Shown: positions 1 to 10,500 of the stretch, piece by piece
Layout of the letters: each line of letters begins with the position of its first letter
Numbering within the stretch: position 1 is the first letter of the stretch
Source: Tetracladium setigerum
Lineage: Eukaryota; Ascomycota; Leotiomycetes; Helotiales
Length of the DNA: 64,000 nt
Direction: 5' to 3'
Assembly (NCBI GenBank): GCA_031472005.1
Contig: PZJY01000012.1
Span: 682,001-746,000, forward strand
Notes under the pieces: model-generated
Told to the model about the DNA's origin: nothing
Database searches by the model: none
The model's input: only the letters and a program-made list of their open reading frames with translations
Made by a program: the position numbers and the translations under genes

Positions 1-238
1 TTGGGATGGCGTTGAACGATGATGATGAAGAGAACTCCAGCGGCCATCAATCCGGTGCATGCAGCAGTGCTGATGACTTGTTAGACGGACGCTTGTGAGC
101 TGTTGATATCGCTGATAAAAACTTACATGAAGGTGTAGATGCGTATACTTTGGTAGTATCTATGTATTGAGATTTTGGGATTAGCGTTGGTACTTTCCTC
201 AAAACCCACCACTCCCCAGGAGAACGGGGCAAGATCGG
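1..238 (-). CDS. Partial predicted membrane protein (3' part cut by window edge)
   Basis: Two minus-strand exons can be joined in frame: 238-127 and 69-1. They are separated by a 57-nt intron (126-70) with donor GTAAGT, a CTAAC branch site and acceptor CATCAG. The joined peptide contains an aromatic stretch (ISIHRYYQSIRIYTF) followed directly by a hydrophobic helix (TGLMAAGVLFIIIV) and the basic QRHP, which looks like a transmembrane segment with a cytosolic edge. Further exons probably lie upstream: an open stretch at about 350-490 on the same strand could be one, but I could not find a convincing in-frame junction. The 3' end lies outside the window. Family not recognised; a multi-pass membrane protein is the most I would claim. 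Confidence 0.4.
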
Positions 239-1525
239 CTAAGGTATCTGATGAACTACATTGCTCGAAATTGTACTCCGTAAGATTAAACATGTACAGT
301 AGGAAATGGGCACTTTACACTAGTGCTTCCCATGCTCGTTCCCCCATGAGCAACATCGTTGGAAGAGCGGTTATGGCTTGGAAGATGCCGGCCGTGCGGA
401 CCATCTGTTGACCTAAAGAGCGTTCCATGGCTTCGCTTCGTTTTTCTTGCACAAGAAGATGATACTGAAGTGATGCAAGTTGTGATTGAAGAAAGGAGAT
501 TGAAAATAGTTAACTTTGATGGTTACCTGAAGAGCGCGCGTTGTGTTCAGTTAGAAGATTGGGTAGCCTTGCTGTGCCGCTTGGTGGTAATCTTAAATTT
601 TTCAGGCAACAAAACCTTTGTCTGTCTTGCCGCATTTCTGATGAAACGAGTCTGATCACTTTTCGTCGATTACTGAGAAGGTGATATCAAAGTTGCAACC
701 ACAATTTCTCAGGTTGAATAAATATGTACGAAATTGTACAACATTGAGTGCTGCTAGAAACGCGGTGAATAAAGTCCTAAGCTAAGGCACTGCTTGATAT
801 CTGCCATTAGAAAAAAAGGTATAGACGAATATACGATGGAATTTGAAAGTAATCAAACTGAGAAACTCTCCAGAGCCTCTCTGGAGTAGTGAAACCTTGC
901 TCAATATTAGTTCTACGAAACCGCGCTTGAAGAAGTTGCAAAAGGCTTTCTTTCACACATTTGTAGTGCCGGCCCGACAAAACCTAGCAATTTGCTTGAA
1001 TTTAAATATTGGACTATCGTAGTGAGTGATGATTTTCAACAAGAACTCAACATATGAACAATAATTAGAACTCTCTACCATTCCCAATATGGAGAACTCT
1101 TTGAAATGAAAAGGAAAGGACTGGGTTAAGGTCACGTGTTAGAGGACCCGCTCCTCTAGCCAACCAAATGCGGCCTAGATGCTACGTCAGAAGAGTCGCC
1201 GACTCAAGCGAGTGCAGTTTTTCCTCAGCGTTATTTGCCTCTTTGAATTGAGATTGCAGGAATTCTGATATTCTTTCAACTCCCTTTATATTCTCATCCA
1301 ATATCTGCCAAAATTCTGCACATTCGACATCACCTCGTTTGAGCACTCTTCTCTTCCCTGATTTCTATCCATCAGGCTTCTTTCAATAGCCCTGACTTGA
1401 TACTGCGCTAGCGACAGGCTGAAAAACCCCCACCAAGATTTCTTTCCCCTCCATTGATAACAGCCCAACTTCCACCTTTCTTCAACACCACCAACCCACA
1501 ACTTTACAACCACTACTTTTACAAC
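239..1525. other. Intergenic / upstream region of ARB1
   Basis: No open frame here has a credible start, codon use or homology. The part near 350-490 may contain an upstream minus-strand exon of the partial membrane-protein gene. The last 150 nt before the ARB1 start are CT- and CA-rich and contain no ATG, which fits a 5' leader. Confidence 0.4.
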
Positions 1526-3531
1526 ATGGTTTCCGCTTCAAAGGCAGCCCGTGATGCTAAGAGAGCCGCTGAAGGCAAGGTCCCCAAGAAGACCGTTGCC
1601 TCGCGATCCAAGGCGGGGTCAAAAGTTCCATCGGGCGCTTCCTCAGTCGCTGGTGACGAGACACCGCCCCTTCTCGATGCCGAGGGAAACCCTCTCCCAG
1701 AGGATGAGCAACCTGCGACTTCCAGCAAGAAGATGGAGGAGGTGAAGAGATTGGCAGAGCAGATGGACAAGCACGGTCTCTCTGACCGTGTCACTACCGG
1801 TGTTCTCAGCTCCCTCAAGTCGAGCAGAGATGTCAAGATTACAGCCGCCTCGCTGGTTTTCCACGGACGAGTCCTCATTACCGATACCACCTTGGAACTT
1901 ACATATGGCCGCAGATACGGTCTCCTTGGTGAGAACGGTTGCGGAAAGTCCACCCTCTTGAAGGCAATCGACAAGCGGGAATACCCCATTCCCGAACAGG
2001 TTGATATCTACCTTTTAAACGAAGGTGCTCCCCCAGCGAGCTGGGTGCTTTGGAGTGGGTCGTGAAGGAGGCAGAAAACGAGATGGAGAGACTGGATAAA
2101 CTGGCCGAGACAATTCTGGAGGATGAAGGACCAGAGAGCATCCTGTTGATGGATCTTTACGAAGTAAGTTTTCTTTGGCCGTAAAAGTTTGCTCCCTCTA
2201 ACACCAGATAGCGTATGGAAAACATGGATCCATCTACCTTCTCGACTCGTGCATCCCTCATTCTTACCGGTCTCGGTTTCAACAAGAAGACAATCCAGAA
2301 GAAGACCAAGGATATGTCTGGTGGATGGCGTATGCGTGTGGCTCTCGCCAAGGCTCTCTTCGTCAAGCCTTCTCTCCTTCTTCTCGATGACCCAACGGCA
2401 CATTTGGATTTGGAAGCTTGCGTGTGGTTGGAAGAATACCTCAAGAAATGGGACCGTACCCTCGTTCTCGTCTCCCACAGTATGGATTTCTTGAACGGTG
2501 TCTGCACAAACATGATCGACATGCGCGCCAGACAACTCTTCTACTATGGTGGTAACTACGACTCCTATTCCAAGACCAAATCTGAGCAAGACGTCAATCA
2601 AATGAAGGCATACCACAAGCAACAAGATGAAATCGTCCACATCAAGAAGTTCATTGCATCCGCCGGTACCTATGCCAACTTGGTCAGACAAGCCAAATCT
2701 CGTCAAAAGATTTTGGACAAGATGGAGGCCGATGGTTTCATCCAGCCTGTTGACACCGAGAGAGTCTTTACCTTCAGATTCGCCGATGTTGAAAAGCTTC
2801 CTCCTCCAGTTCTGTCTTTCGACGATGTTACCTTCTCCTACTCTGGCAACTCCAAGGATGATCTTTACCGTCATCTCGATCTCGGTGTGGATATGGACTC
2901 CCGAACTGCTTTGGTCGGCCCTAACGGTGTTGGTAAATCCACCCTACTCCGTCTCATGACCGGAAAGCTCTCAACTACTGGTGGTGTTGTCTCCCGTCAC
3001 ACGCACTTGAAGATGGGTGTCTATAGTCAACATTCTGCTGAGCAGTTGGATCTTACCAAATCCGCCCTTGACTTCGTCCGAGACAAGTACGCCGACAAGA
3101 ACCAGGATTACCAATACTGGAGACAGCAACTTGGTAAGTACGGTCTCAGTGGTGAGTCCCAGACTGCCTTGATGGGTACTTTGTCCGAAGGTCAAAAGTC
3201 CAGAATTGTGTTTGCCCTCTTGGCCATTGATGGACCCAACATGTTGCTCTTGGATGAACCTACCAACGGTTTGGATATCCCAACGATTGATAGTTTGGCG
3301 GATGCTATCAACGCTTTCACTGGTGGTGTTGTCGTTGTTTCCCACGATTTCAGGTAAGTCCCCTCTCCGTTTCCGCCTTGATGACTGTACTGATTGGAGT
3401 GTAGATTGCTTGACAAGATTGCCAAGGATATCATGGTGTGCGAGAACCAGACGATCCGAAGATGGCCTGGAAGTATCGGCGAGTACAAGAATCATTTGCG
3501 AAAGAAGATGATGTCGGCCGGTGCTGTGTAG
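1526..3531 (+). CDS. ARB1: ABCF ATPase ARB1 (ribosome biogenesis), with apparent frameshift
   Basis: Soluble twin-cassette ABC protein of the ABCF2/Arb1 type, which in yeast shuttles between nucleus and cytosol and acts in 40S/60S subunit maturation. Exons: 1526-2163, 2212-3353, 3405-3531, with introns of 48 and 51 nt. Cassette 1 has Walker A GENGCGKST, signature SGGWRMR and Walker B LLLDDPTAHLDLE; the Asp in place of the usual Glu is also known from yeast Arb1. Cassette 2 has GPNGVGKST, LSEGQKSR, LLLDEPTNGLD and the switch His in VVVSHDF. The lysine-rich N-terminus fits the family, and the length (about 635 aa) is close to yeast Arb1 (610 aa). Start chosen at MVSASKAARDAKR. Odd feature: at the C-run 2030-2034 the frame breaks. 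One extra C would restore the expected SELGALEWVVKEAE continuation, so this is a sequencing slip, an allele defect or true recoding. Confidence 0.93.
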
Positions 3532-4307
3532 ATTGTGTGTAGAGCTGAGAAAAACAACCGCAAAACAAAAAAAGTTTTTTCAGATGCATCGCTTGGGTCA
3601 TTGGTTTGCTTTCTATACCTATCCCATACGCGGGCTGCTTGGATGCTTTGAGACCATCTATTCCGTCCCCACCGGATATATCCAGGTCGAGGAAACGGCA
3701 TCGCATACACTGCATAATTGATCAGCCTGTGGGGATAGATTTTGTTTTTTAGAAGGCGTTACGTCTGATTTATTCAATCAAACCCGATACTTGCAAGTTT
3801 AGTTTTGTCTTTGTGAAAGAAGTTCCATTATTGGGCCATACTGGGTGCAAGCAATACAGTGTATAACACAGGATTTGGCGTGAATAGTAAGATTTCCAGC
3901 ATTGCTGCAGAAGCTAACTTGTCTCGTTGGAAAAAAACAGGCCATGAATAAGGGGTGAGCTCACAGGTTTAGAGCATGGCGCAAGAGATTCCTTGTGTTT
4001 AAAGATGGCTTTATGAGATGGGAAGCAACTGATTGTCGGTGTGCGTGAGATGTGTAGGTAAATAATGGGAGGAGAAGGAGGTTACTGTTGAGTCGTTGAC
4101 TGACCCCGTCCTTGCAGTATCTACTACTTGGATCCTCAAATATGCCAAGGTTTGAAAGAAAAGACGCTTGCTTGGCGTAAACAGACTAGTTCTATTTGGG
4201 AAGTAAGTGGCTAATCCTATTTGGGAAGAAACCACGAGCTCTCAACTACTTGATCGGCTCCTCGATCTATAGCACATCAACATCAACACCAACAACCGCC
4301 TTTCACA
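3532..4307. other. Intergenic region between ARB1 and a hypothetical gene
   Basis: Contains the ARB1 3' UTR and the upstream region of the next gene. The last 40 nt (CATCAACATCAACACCAAC-like) form a CA-rich leader typical of fungal 5' UTRs. No other coding potential seen. Confidence 0.4.
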
Positions 4308-5114
4308 ATGGATTTTTCCAATGATTACCGCTATGGCATAGTCGTGAAATTCCTCACCGAAGAATATGCGCATCTAGGCTATCCGCAGCAATCAATCGCT
4401 TATGACGCAAGTGCAATGTTATGGAAAAAATATTGTATGCCTCGATGCTCACAAGATGGAATTTTGGCTAACTATTCCAGATTCGCATAAGATGCCATGG
4501 ACTGGGGTCCACCACGCTTCCCCCAAACTGACCACGGTTGTGCTGTCGATACTACCTCACAGAGCGCTCTAGCTGCTAGGCCATCATTGCAACAACCTGC
4601 CGCTGTAGTACACAACGCACACTCACCTGCAAACCAACCGTCTGTCCAGGAAGTATATAGACAAACTCCATTTACGCAGTCTCACGCACGCCCCCGCGCA
4701 CAACAAACTCGGGCTACAGCTCCATCTCAAACACTTCCTTCTGTCCCAAATCCGCAGGGATTACGTTTACAAACCTCGATGCGATTTGTGGAAGATATGA
4801 CAGACGCCGAACTTGAAGCAGTGCTACAAGCTCGGCGCAAACGTAAGGCTGCCGAAGCATCACAGCCTCCTCCTCAGCAACATCGGCAACGACCTCCTCT
4901 TCAAGCATCAGCAGCAGCTTCGTCGGCGGCGGCATCAGCAGCAAAAGCAGCAGAAGCAGCATTATCAGCAGCATCGGCAGCAAAAGTAGCAGCAAAAGTA
5001 GCAGCAGAAGCAGCAAAGGCAGCAGAAGCAGACTCCTCCAGCAGAAATAGACTCCACCAGCAGGAAAAGGAGGCGAGGTCAAGTTTAGCCCCTGCCCGTG
5101 AGCCATGGTATTAG
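4308..5114 (+). CDS. Hypothetical protein with alanine-rich low-complexity tail
   Basis: Two exons are proposed: 4308-4434 and 4492-5114, giving 249 aa. The 57-nt intron (4435-4491) has donor GTATGC, a GCTAAC branch site and a TAAG acceptor, and it removes an in-frame stop at 4488. The nearer CAG at 4480 would put the second exon out of frame, so the later acceptor is chosen. The first ~45 residues look folded (YRYGIVVKFLTEEYAHLGYP). The middle is Pro/Gln/Ser-rich, and a short acidic-to-basic stretch (MTDAELEAVLQARRKRKAAE) precedes an Ala/Lys/Glu run (about residues 175-225) encoded by imperfect GCA repeats that could form a long helix. Family not recognised. The alternative is two unlinked ORFs, but the splice signals and the CA-rich leader support one gene. 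Confidence 0.5.
4903..5033. repeat. Imperfect GCA trinucleotide tract
   Basis: About 130 bp of GCA units interrupted by GAA, TTA, TCG and AAA triplets. Read on the plus strand it encodes the Ala-rich tail of the hypothetical protein; the minus strand reads as poly-Leu, which is only a shadow. A likely length-variable microsatellite. Confidence 0.7.
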
Positions 5115-5271
5115 CCTCGCCATCTCGCTCGGCTTCACCCATTCCTGAGGTAAAAGTCAAAGATTCGCCATTTCGCTCCGCTTCTGCCGAAGTAGGAACC
5201 GAAGACGAATGATCTCGCATCCATCCTCTTTGAAGTACTTCTACTTTAATTTCGCATGCTTTGCATATTTG

Positions 5272-5552
5272 CAGCCTTTCACTTATCAATTGAAGCATCT
5301 TTGCTTTGTTATTTCTTTGGTTTGCATCTTTGCAGCCTCTTAAAAGAAGCATCTTTGCTTTTTTAATTCTTTGGTCTGCATCTTTGCAACCTCATAAGAG
5401 CATCTTTGCTCTGTTAATTCTTTGATCTGCATTTTTGCAACCTCATAAGCGCATCTTTGCTCTATTGCTTCTTTGGCCTGCATTTTTGCAACCTCATAAG
5501 AAGTATGTTTGTTTTGTCCTTTTTTCTCTGGTCTGTATGTTTGCAACCTAAG
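5272..5552. repeat. Minisatellite, about five 51-54 bp units
   Basis: Consecutive units share the core CATCTTTGCT...TTCTTTG.TCTGCATCTTTGCAACCTCATAAG. Central units are 51 bp, the outer ones about 52-54 bp, and the last one is diverged (ATGTTTG for ATCTTTG). Read on the minus strand, the 51-bp units give a 17-residue repeat, YEVAKMQ.KE..EQRC, which is open over three to four units (5340-5564). No start, splice or downstream context was found that would make it a gene. Confidence 0.75.
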
Positions 5553-5849
5553 TCTTAATTTCAAAATAATTAGAGGACTTGAATGTTATTGTGCTTTCTT
5601 CTTATTACGATACTGGGGGTGAAGTAACCGTTGATCCAACACCCTACCACCATCCAGCTTCAAGTTAATCATCGCTTGCGACTGCGGAATAACTTACTCT
5701 AGTATGGAACAAACACCTTGATCAGGCATCAAAATTCAAACTTTGACGTAGAAGTGTTTGGATCATTTTGCATGGCATCTGGTCTGATCAGGTCAAGGAT
5801 GCGACATTACAGTCAAATAATGGTACTAGTTTCGGAAGTCCGATCGAGG

Positions 5850-6345
5850 GCGAAATCCAAGGTGCTATGAAGGCAAAACTCGGTGCAATGGATTCCATGT
5901 TGCAGAGCCTCATCCAAGCTTATTGGGGGAGGTCTCTCAAATTGACGAGAACACAAGCTGCAATCGAAGACAAGACCGGTGCTTTGCAGCTCAAAATTGG
6001 GTTACTGTCAACCTCGCACAACCAAGCAACAGCATGCCATGCTGCAAAGCCGTACCTTAGAGGGTGTATCGAATCTCCTCTAATTAGCCGGAGTACAAGA
6101 CACAATCGAAGCAAAACGCGATGCAGTAGATACCATGTTGCAAAACCTCATCCATCCAAGCTTTCTATTTATTATTGGTTTAGGTCACAAGTAGTGACAG
6201 AAGTAGACCCAAGAAAATTGCCACACGTTTCGCTGCCCGGACCAGATCTTTGCCAACTAGCCAGAACACAAGCTGTAATTGTCGCAAAGCTTGACGCAAT
6301 GGAAACCACATTACAGAGCCTCGCTCGAGCTCCACAGTCGTACCA
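5850..6345 (+). repeat. Degenerate coiled-coil-encoding repeats, possible gene relic
   Basis: Three diverged copies of a block of about 45-90 bp lie near 5875-5975, 6081-6170 and 6256-6340. They share ACAAGCTG.AAT, GCAAAACTCG.TGCAATG and ACCATGTTGCAGAGCCTC-like segments. In the open frame 5768-6361 the copies read as KLGAMDSMLQSLIQ and KLDAMETTLQSLAR, preceded by ARTQAAI or ARTQAVI, which has heptad-like spacing of hydrophobics. The middle copy is out of frame with the others. This suggests a decayed repeat gene rather than a functional one. Confidence 0.5.
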
Positions 6346-6361
6346 GATTTTCGCCAACTAG

Positions 6362-7465
6362 CCAAAGCATAAATCACGATAGGGCATGGAGGAATGAGTG
6401 TAATCTTAACATCCACACACTTCCAACAAAGCAGAAGCGAAACGCTGGCAACGCACCTAAGCCCAAGAGCGACACAGGCTTTCTCAAATCACCATACCAT
6501 ACCGATTTACGGCTCTCGTGGCGAGCGTGTAAGCTCGAAAGAGGAGATGGAAGCCGGGTGCAAGAGTTCCAGGGGCATAGGGCATTGATTAACTGTTTCT
6601 TCCATTGCAATCTTTACGTGATGCTTTTACTGCCAGCAGTGCTGAAGAGCGGGAGCGGGAGCGGAGCAAGAAGGAAGTTGGATAGTTGGAACAGAACAGG
6701 AGAGTTAGGAGGATAATTGAAATATGATTATCAGAAGGATACATCTGGAGAATCTGAACATCAATCAGTCTGCAGAAAAGTAGAGGATGGAGCTGAAAGC
6801 TGCGAATGGCGTTCTGGCTCTGGACTGGGCGGCCGAAATGGGACTAGCAGCCCAAGGAAAAGGGCGGCGCAAAAACATCGAAGGCCGGAACTACTGTACC
6901 ACGAATAAGCTCAAACACTGTAAGGAGTAGGAATAGGAGGGACACTTTCAGAGATAGATCTATCTTTGTTCATCCGTTTATTTATGTATCTACAGAATAA
7001 TTCTATACCTACTTTGCCTGGGTACACAAAATCATTGAATACAATAATCATATCCGGTACTGTTCCAACCCAACTATTACGGTGCAGGGGTATGCAATGC
7101 ATCTTAGTGGCACCCTCGTCATTTGTCCAGAGAAATACAACTGTTCTGCTCTGGGAGGGAGAACTGGAGAGGAGAGAGTGAGGCCCCTTCCAATTGATCG
7201 GGTGGTCGGTCGGAAGCTTGTTGCTGAACTTTTCAAATCACCCAAACCTGACATCCTACACATCTCCCCCATCTCATTATCTCCCTCCCTCCCACAATCC
7301 CAACTCTACAGTATCGCTGCTCTAATCGCGGACCCTCATCGTCGCGACCTACTGTAGACCTCACAGTTGGCGCGCAAGACCAGAACCAGAACCATCCACC
7401 ACCCGTAGTAATCGAGTCGCCCTTTGTCTTTGTCCGCTGTAACTCTGGCCTTCTCCGCATCTCCT
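6362..7465. other. Intergenic region upstream of INO80
   Basis: Small ORFs here have no coherent composition. A pyrimidine-rich stretch at about 7262-7300 (CTCCCTCCCTCCCAC) lies some 220 nt upstream of the INO80 start and may belong to its promoter or leader. Nothing else supported. Confidence 0.35.
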
Positions 7466-7477
7466 ATGGCTAGGTAG
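7466..7477 (+). promoter_or_regulatory. Minimal upstream ORF (Met-Ala-Arg-stop) before INO80
   Basis: ATGGCTAGGTAG lies 42 nt upstream of the proposed INO80 start codon. If it is within the transcript it would be a three-codon uORF able to reduce initiation at the main start. The transcription start is not known from the sequence. Confidence 0.35.
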
Positions 7478-7519
7478 ATTAAAGACGCACTGTTTGCCTT
7501 GTGTGAACTGAAGATCCAG

Positions 7520-10500
7520 ATGGATTCGCAATTCCATGCCACCGTGATGGGGATCGAGCAGGAGGATGAGAGCGCCAGGCGAGACAGAATGAACGGGCCA
7601 AACAACAACGATGCACGATCGCCAACACAACCTGATCTACACCTTTCACCATCAAACGGCATCCACCCCCGACCTCAATTCACCAGTCCCTATCCTCCGC
7701 AAGCGACATCTCACATTCCTGCCGCCCTGCCACCCTCGCCGCGATCCCAAGTTGTGCCTGCACCATATCAAAACGAATATCAGCCTCCACGGGAGAAGGC
7801 CACCAGCAATTACTACGACCCAACCTCGGACTCTAGTGAGCGGCGACCAGTCGAAACATCAAGTAGGACGGATGGACAATCCCATACTCCTCTGGTATGT
7901 ATAGTAGTGAATTGGAAGTGCAGATCGCGCTAAATATTCACATCACCTCAAAAAAGAAGAGACGGCTAACATCCCCTTTGATGACACAGAGTCGCGAACC
8001 TTACGCATACCCTTCCGCTCCGACAGAACCCCCTAAATTCTACAACTCAACATACACGTCGCCGGTCGCGCCGACTTTTCCACCTCGTTCTCCCGTCACG
8101 CACTCCCATCCCCAACGTCGTGGGTCTGCAGCCCTCTCCCCTAGTATGGCCGCCATGGCATCTCCAAGTGTACGGCATAATGGCATTGGTGCACCGGTAA
8201 CTATTGAAGCACCTGTTGCCTCCTCAGTAAGTGCCATTTCTCTTGATAATCGTGGATGTGGTGCTTACTCTCATCATCAGCCTCCTAGCAGACCATCAGA
8301 CCCCATGGCATTCTCCAATATTCTCTCAAGCGCAGATGACCCACCGAAACCTGCTGCTGCACCTACTCCTCCCCCTATCTCTAAGCCTCGAAAAGCCCCT
8401 CGCGCATCAAACACACCTCTTGCTGTCACAGAACCCGTGGCTAAGGAGGAACCTCTTCCATCCCTTGCTCCAGCCCCTAGCCCCCGAGTTCCTGCGAAGC
8501 GTAAACACAACAGCGAGCCTAAGAAGCCAACTTCCAAGGCAAAGACATTGACGAAGGAGGAAGACAAGGAGGTTCAGCTTTCCCTGGCTGGACTCGAGAC
8601 AGATGTCAGTGATCACGAAATGGCAGCCTTTGAGCAAGATGAGCAATTGCACAGATTGAAGAGTAGGAAAAGAAAACTTGGCACCCAAAAGACCGAGATA
8701 GCGAAGGATAAAAAGCGGAGGAAAGTCTTCACAGGGGATATATCAGCTAAGATGAGAAATCACGCTGATTACGGGGAACAACGATTCCGTGATCTACACG
8801 GTGATGACGCTGTCACGGCGGTACAAGACAAGGAAGTCCAGGCAGAGAAGGAGCGCAAGAAAGATATGCAGCGCAAGCGCCGTAGGGAGAAGACTCTCGC
8901 GAATAATGTGGAAGTGAAGGATATTGCATTGGCTAAAGCGCAGGCAGCCCAGGACGAGACTGAGAAGCAGAAATACATTAAGGAAGCTCAACGAGCAGAG
9001 AAGAAGGCTCAGCAGACAAAGAAGATTCTGGCAGGAGGCGACAAGGGAGCTGAGATCAAGGCAGTGTCACCGCTTGAGCCCAACCTGTCTGGAGGAATGA
9101 TGTCTACTTTCACTGCGGCTGACTCTGATACCCCCAAAGCCAAGTCAAAGAGAGGAGGTGCTCGTCCTCGGAAATCCAAGGAGCAGAAGCAAGCTGAAAA
9201 AGACTCCGCCGAAGCTGCCCAAGCTGCGATCGATGCTGGAGAAGAATTGCCGCAACTCCCTCCAATCAAGGAAGAGCCAAAGATCAGACTCAAGATCACC
9301 AACAAGGAGGCCAAAGAGTCTCGCGACGAATCTCCTGCCACGGTAGAGCCCCATGCATCAAAGGGTTATAATCAAATCTATGAGCAGATATGGAGAGATC
9401 TGGCGCGGAAGGACGTCAACAAGGTTTTCAAGCTCAAGGCGGAATCGTACGAAACTCGAAAATCCAACCTTAAAAAGACTGCGATATTAGCCTCCAAGGA
9501 AGCCAAGAGATGGCAACTTCGCACGAACAAGGGCACCAAGGACCTTCAAGCCCGGGCAAAGCGTGTCATGCGAGAAATGATGTCCTTCTGGAAACGCAAC
9601 GAGCGTGAAGAGCGCGATCTACGACGAGCAGCCGAGCGACAAGAGGTCGAGAGTGCGAAGAAGGCAGAAGCTGATAGGGAAGCTAGCCGACAGAAGAGAA
9701 AACTTGACTTCTTGATTTCGCAGACCGAGCTGTACTCGCATTTCATCGGCAAGAAGATCAAGACGGACGAGGTGGAGAGATCAACCGATCATCCCGACGA
9801 AGCCAGCTCATCGAAACAGGAGGATACTCACCAGGGCCCGAATGTGGAGGTGGGCAATGGCAAGGTTGGAAAAGCCACGAACATCAAGGACATCAATTTC
9901 GACGAGGCTGATGATGATACAATTCAAGCTGTTGCAATTGCGAATGCCCAGAGCGCAATTCAAGATGCCCAGGACAAGGCGAGAGCATTCAATAAACCAG
10001 AAGATGCCCCAGACATGGATGATGAAGGCGAGATGAACTTCCAGAATCCCTCGGGTATGGGAGATGTCGACATTGAACAGCCAAAAATGCTCAACGCCCA
10101 GCTCAAGGAATATCAACTTAAAGGTCTCAACTGGCTTGTCAATCTATACGAGCAAGGTATCAATGGTATCTTGGCAGATGAAATGGGTCTTGGAAAGACT
10201 ATTCAGTCCATTTCTGTCATGGCATATCTTGCTGAGAAGCATAATATCTGGGGTCCTTTCATTGTTGTTGCACCCTCTTCTACTTTGCACAATTGGCAGC
10301 AGGAGATCACCAAATTCGTTCCAACCCTGAAAGTCCTACCGTATTGGGGCACAGCTGCGGACCGAAAGGTTTTGCGAAAGTTCTGGGATCGACGACATCT
10401 TGCCTACACTCAAGATGCTCCTTTCCATGTCCTGGTCACCTCCTATCAGTTGATTGTTTCGGACGTTGCCTATATCCAAAAGATGTGGTGGCAATACATG

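Noticed and set aside
2008..2874. Long minus-strand frame opposite ARB1
   Set aside because: Shadow of a strongly coding plus strand; no independent features.
4435..4480. Shorter intron option ending at CAG 4480 in the 4308 gene
   Set aside because: It puts exon 2 in a frame that stops after about 30 codons and leaves only about 9 nt between branch point and acceptor; the TAAG acceptor at 4491 keeps the long frame.
4714..5352. Long minus-strand frame with poly-Leu
   Set aside because: It is the antisense of the GCA repeat; the Leu run is a translation of repeat DNA, with no splice or start support.
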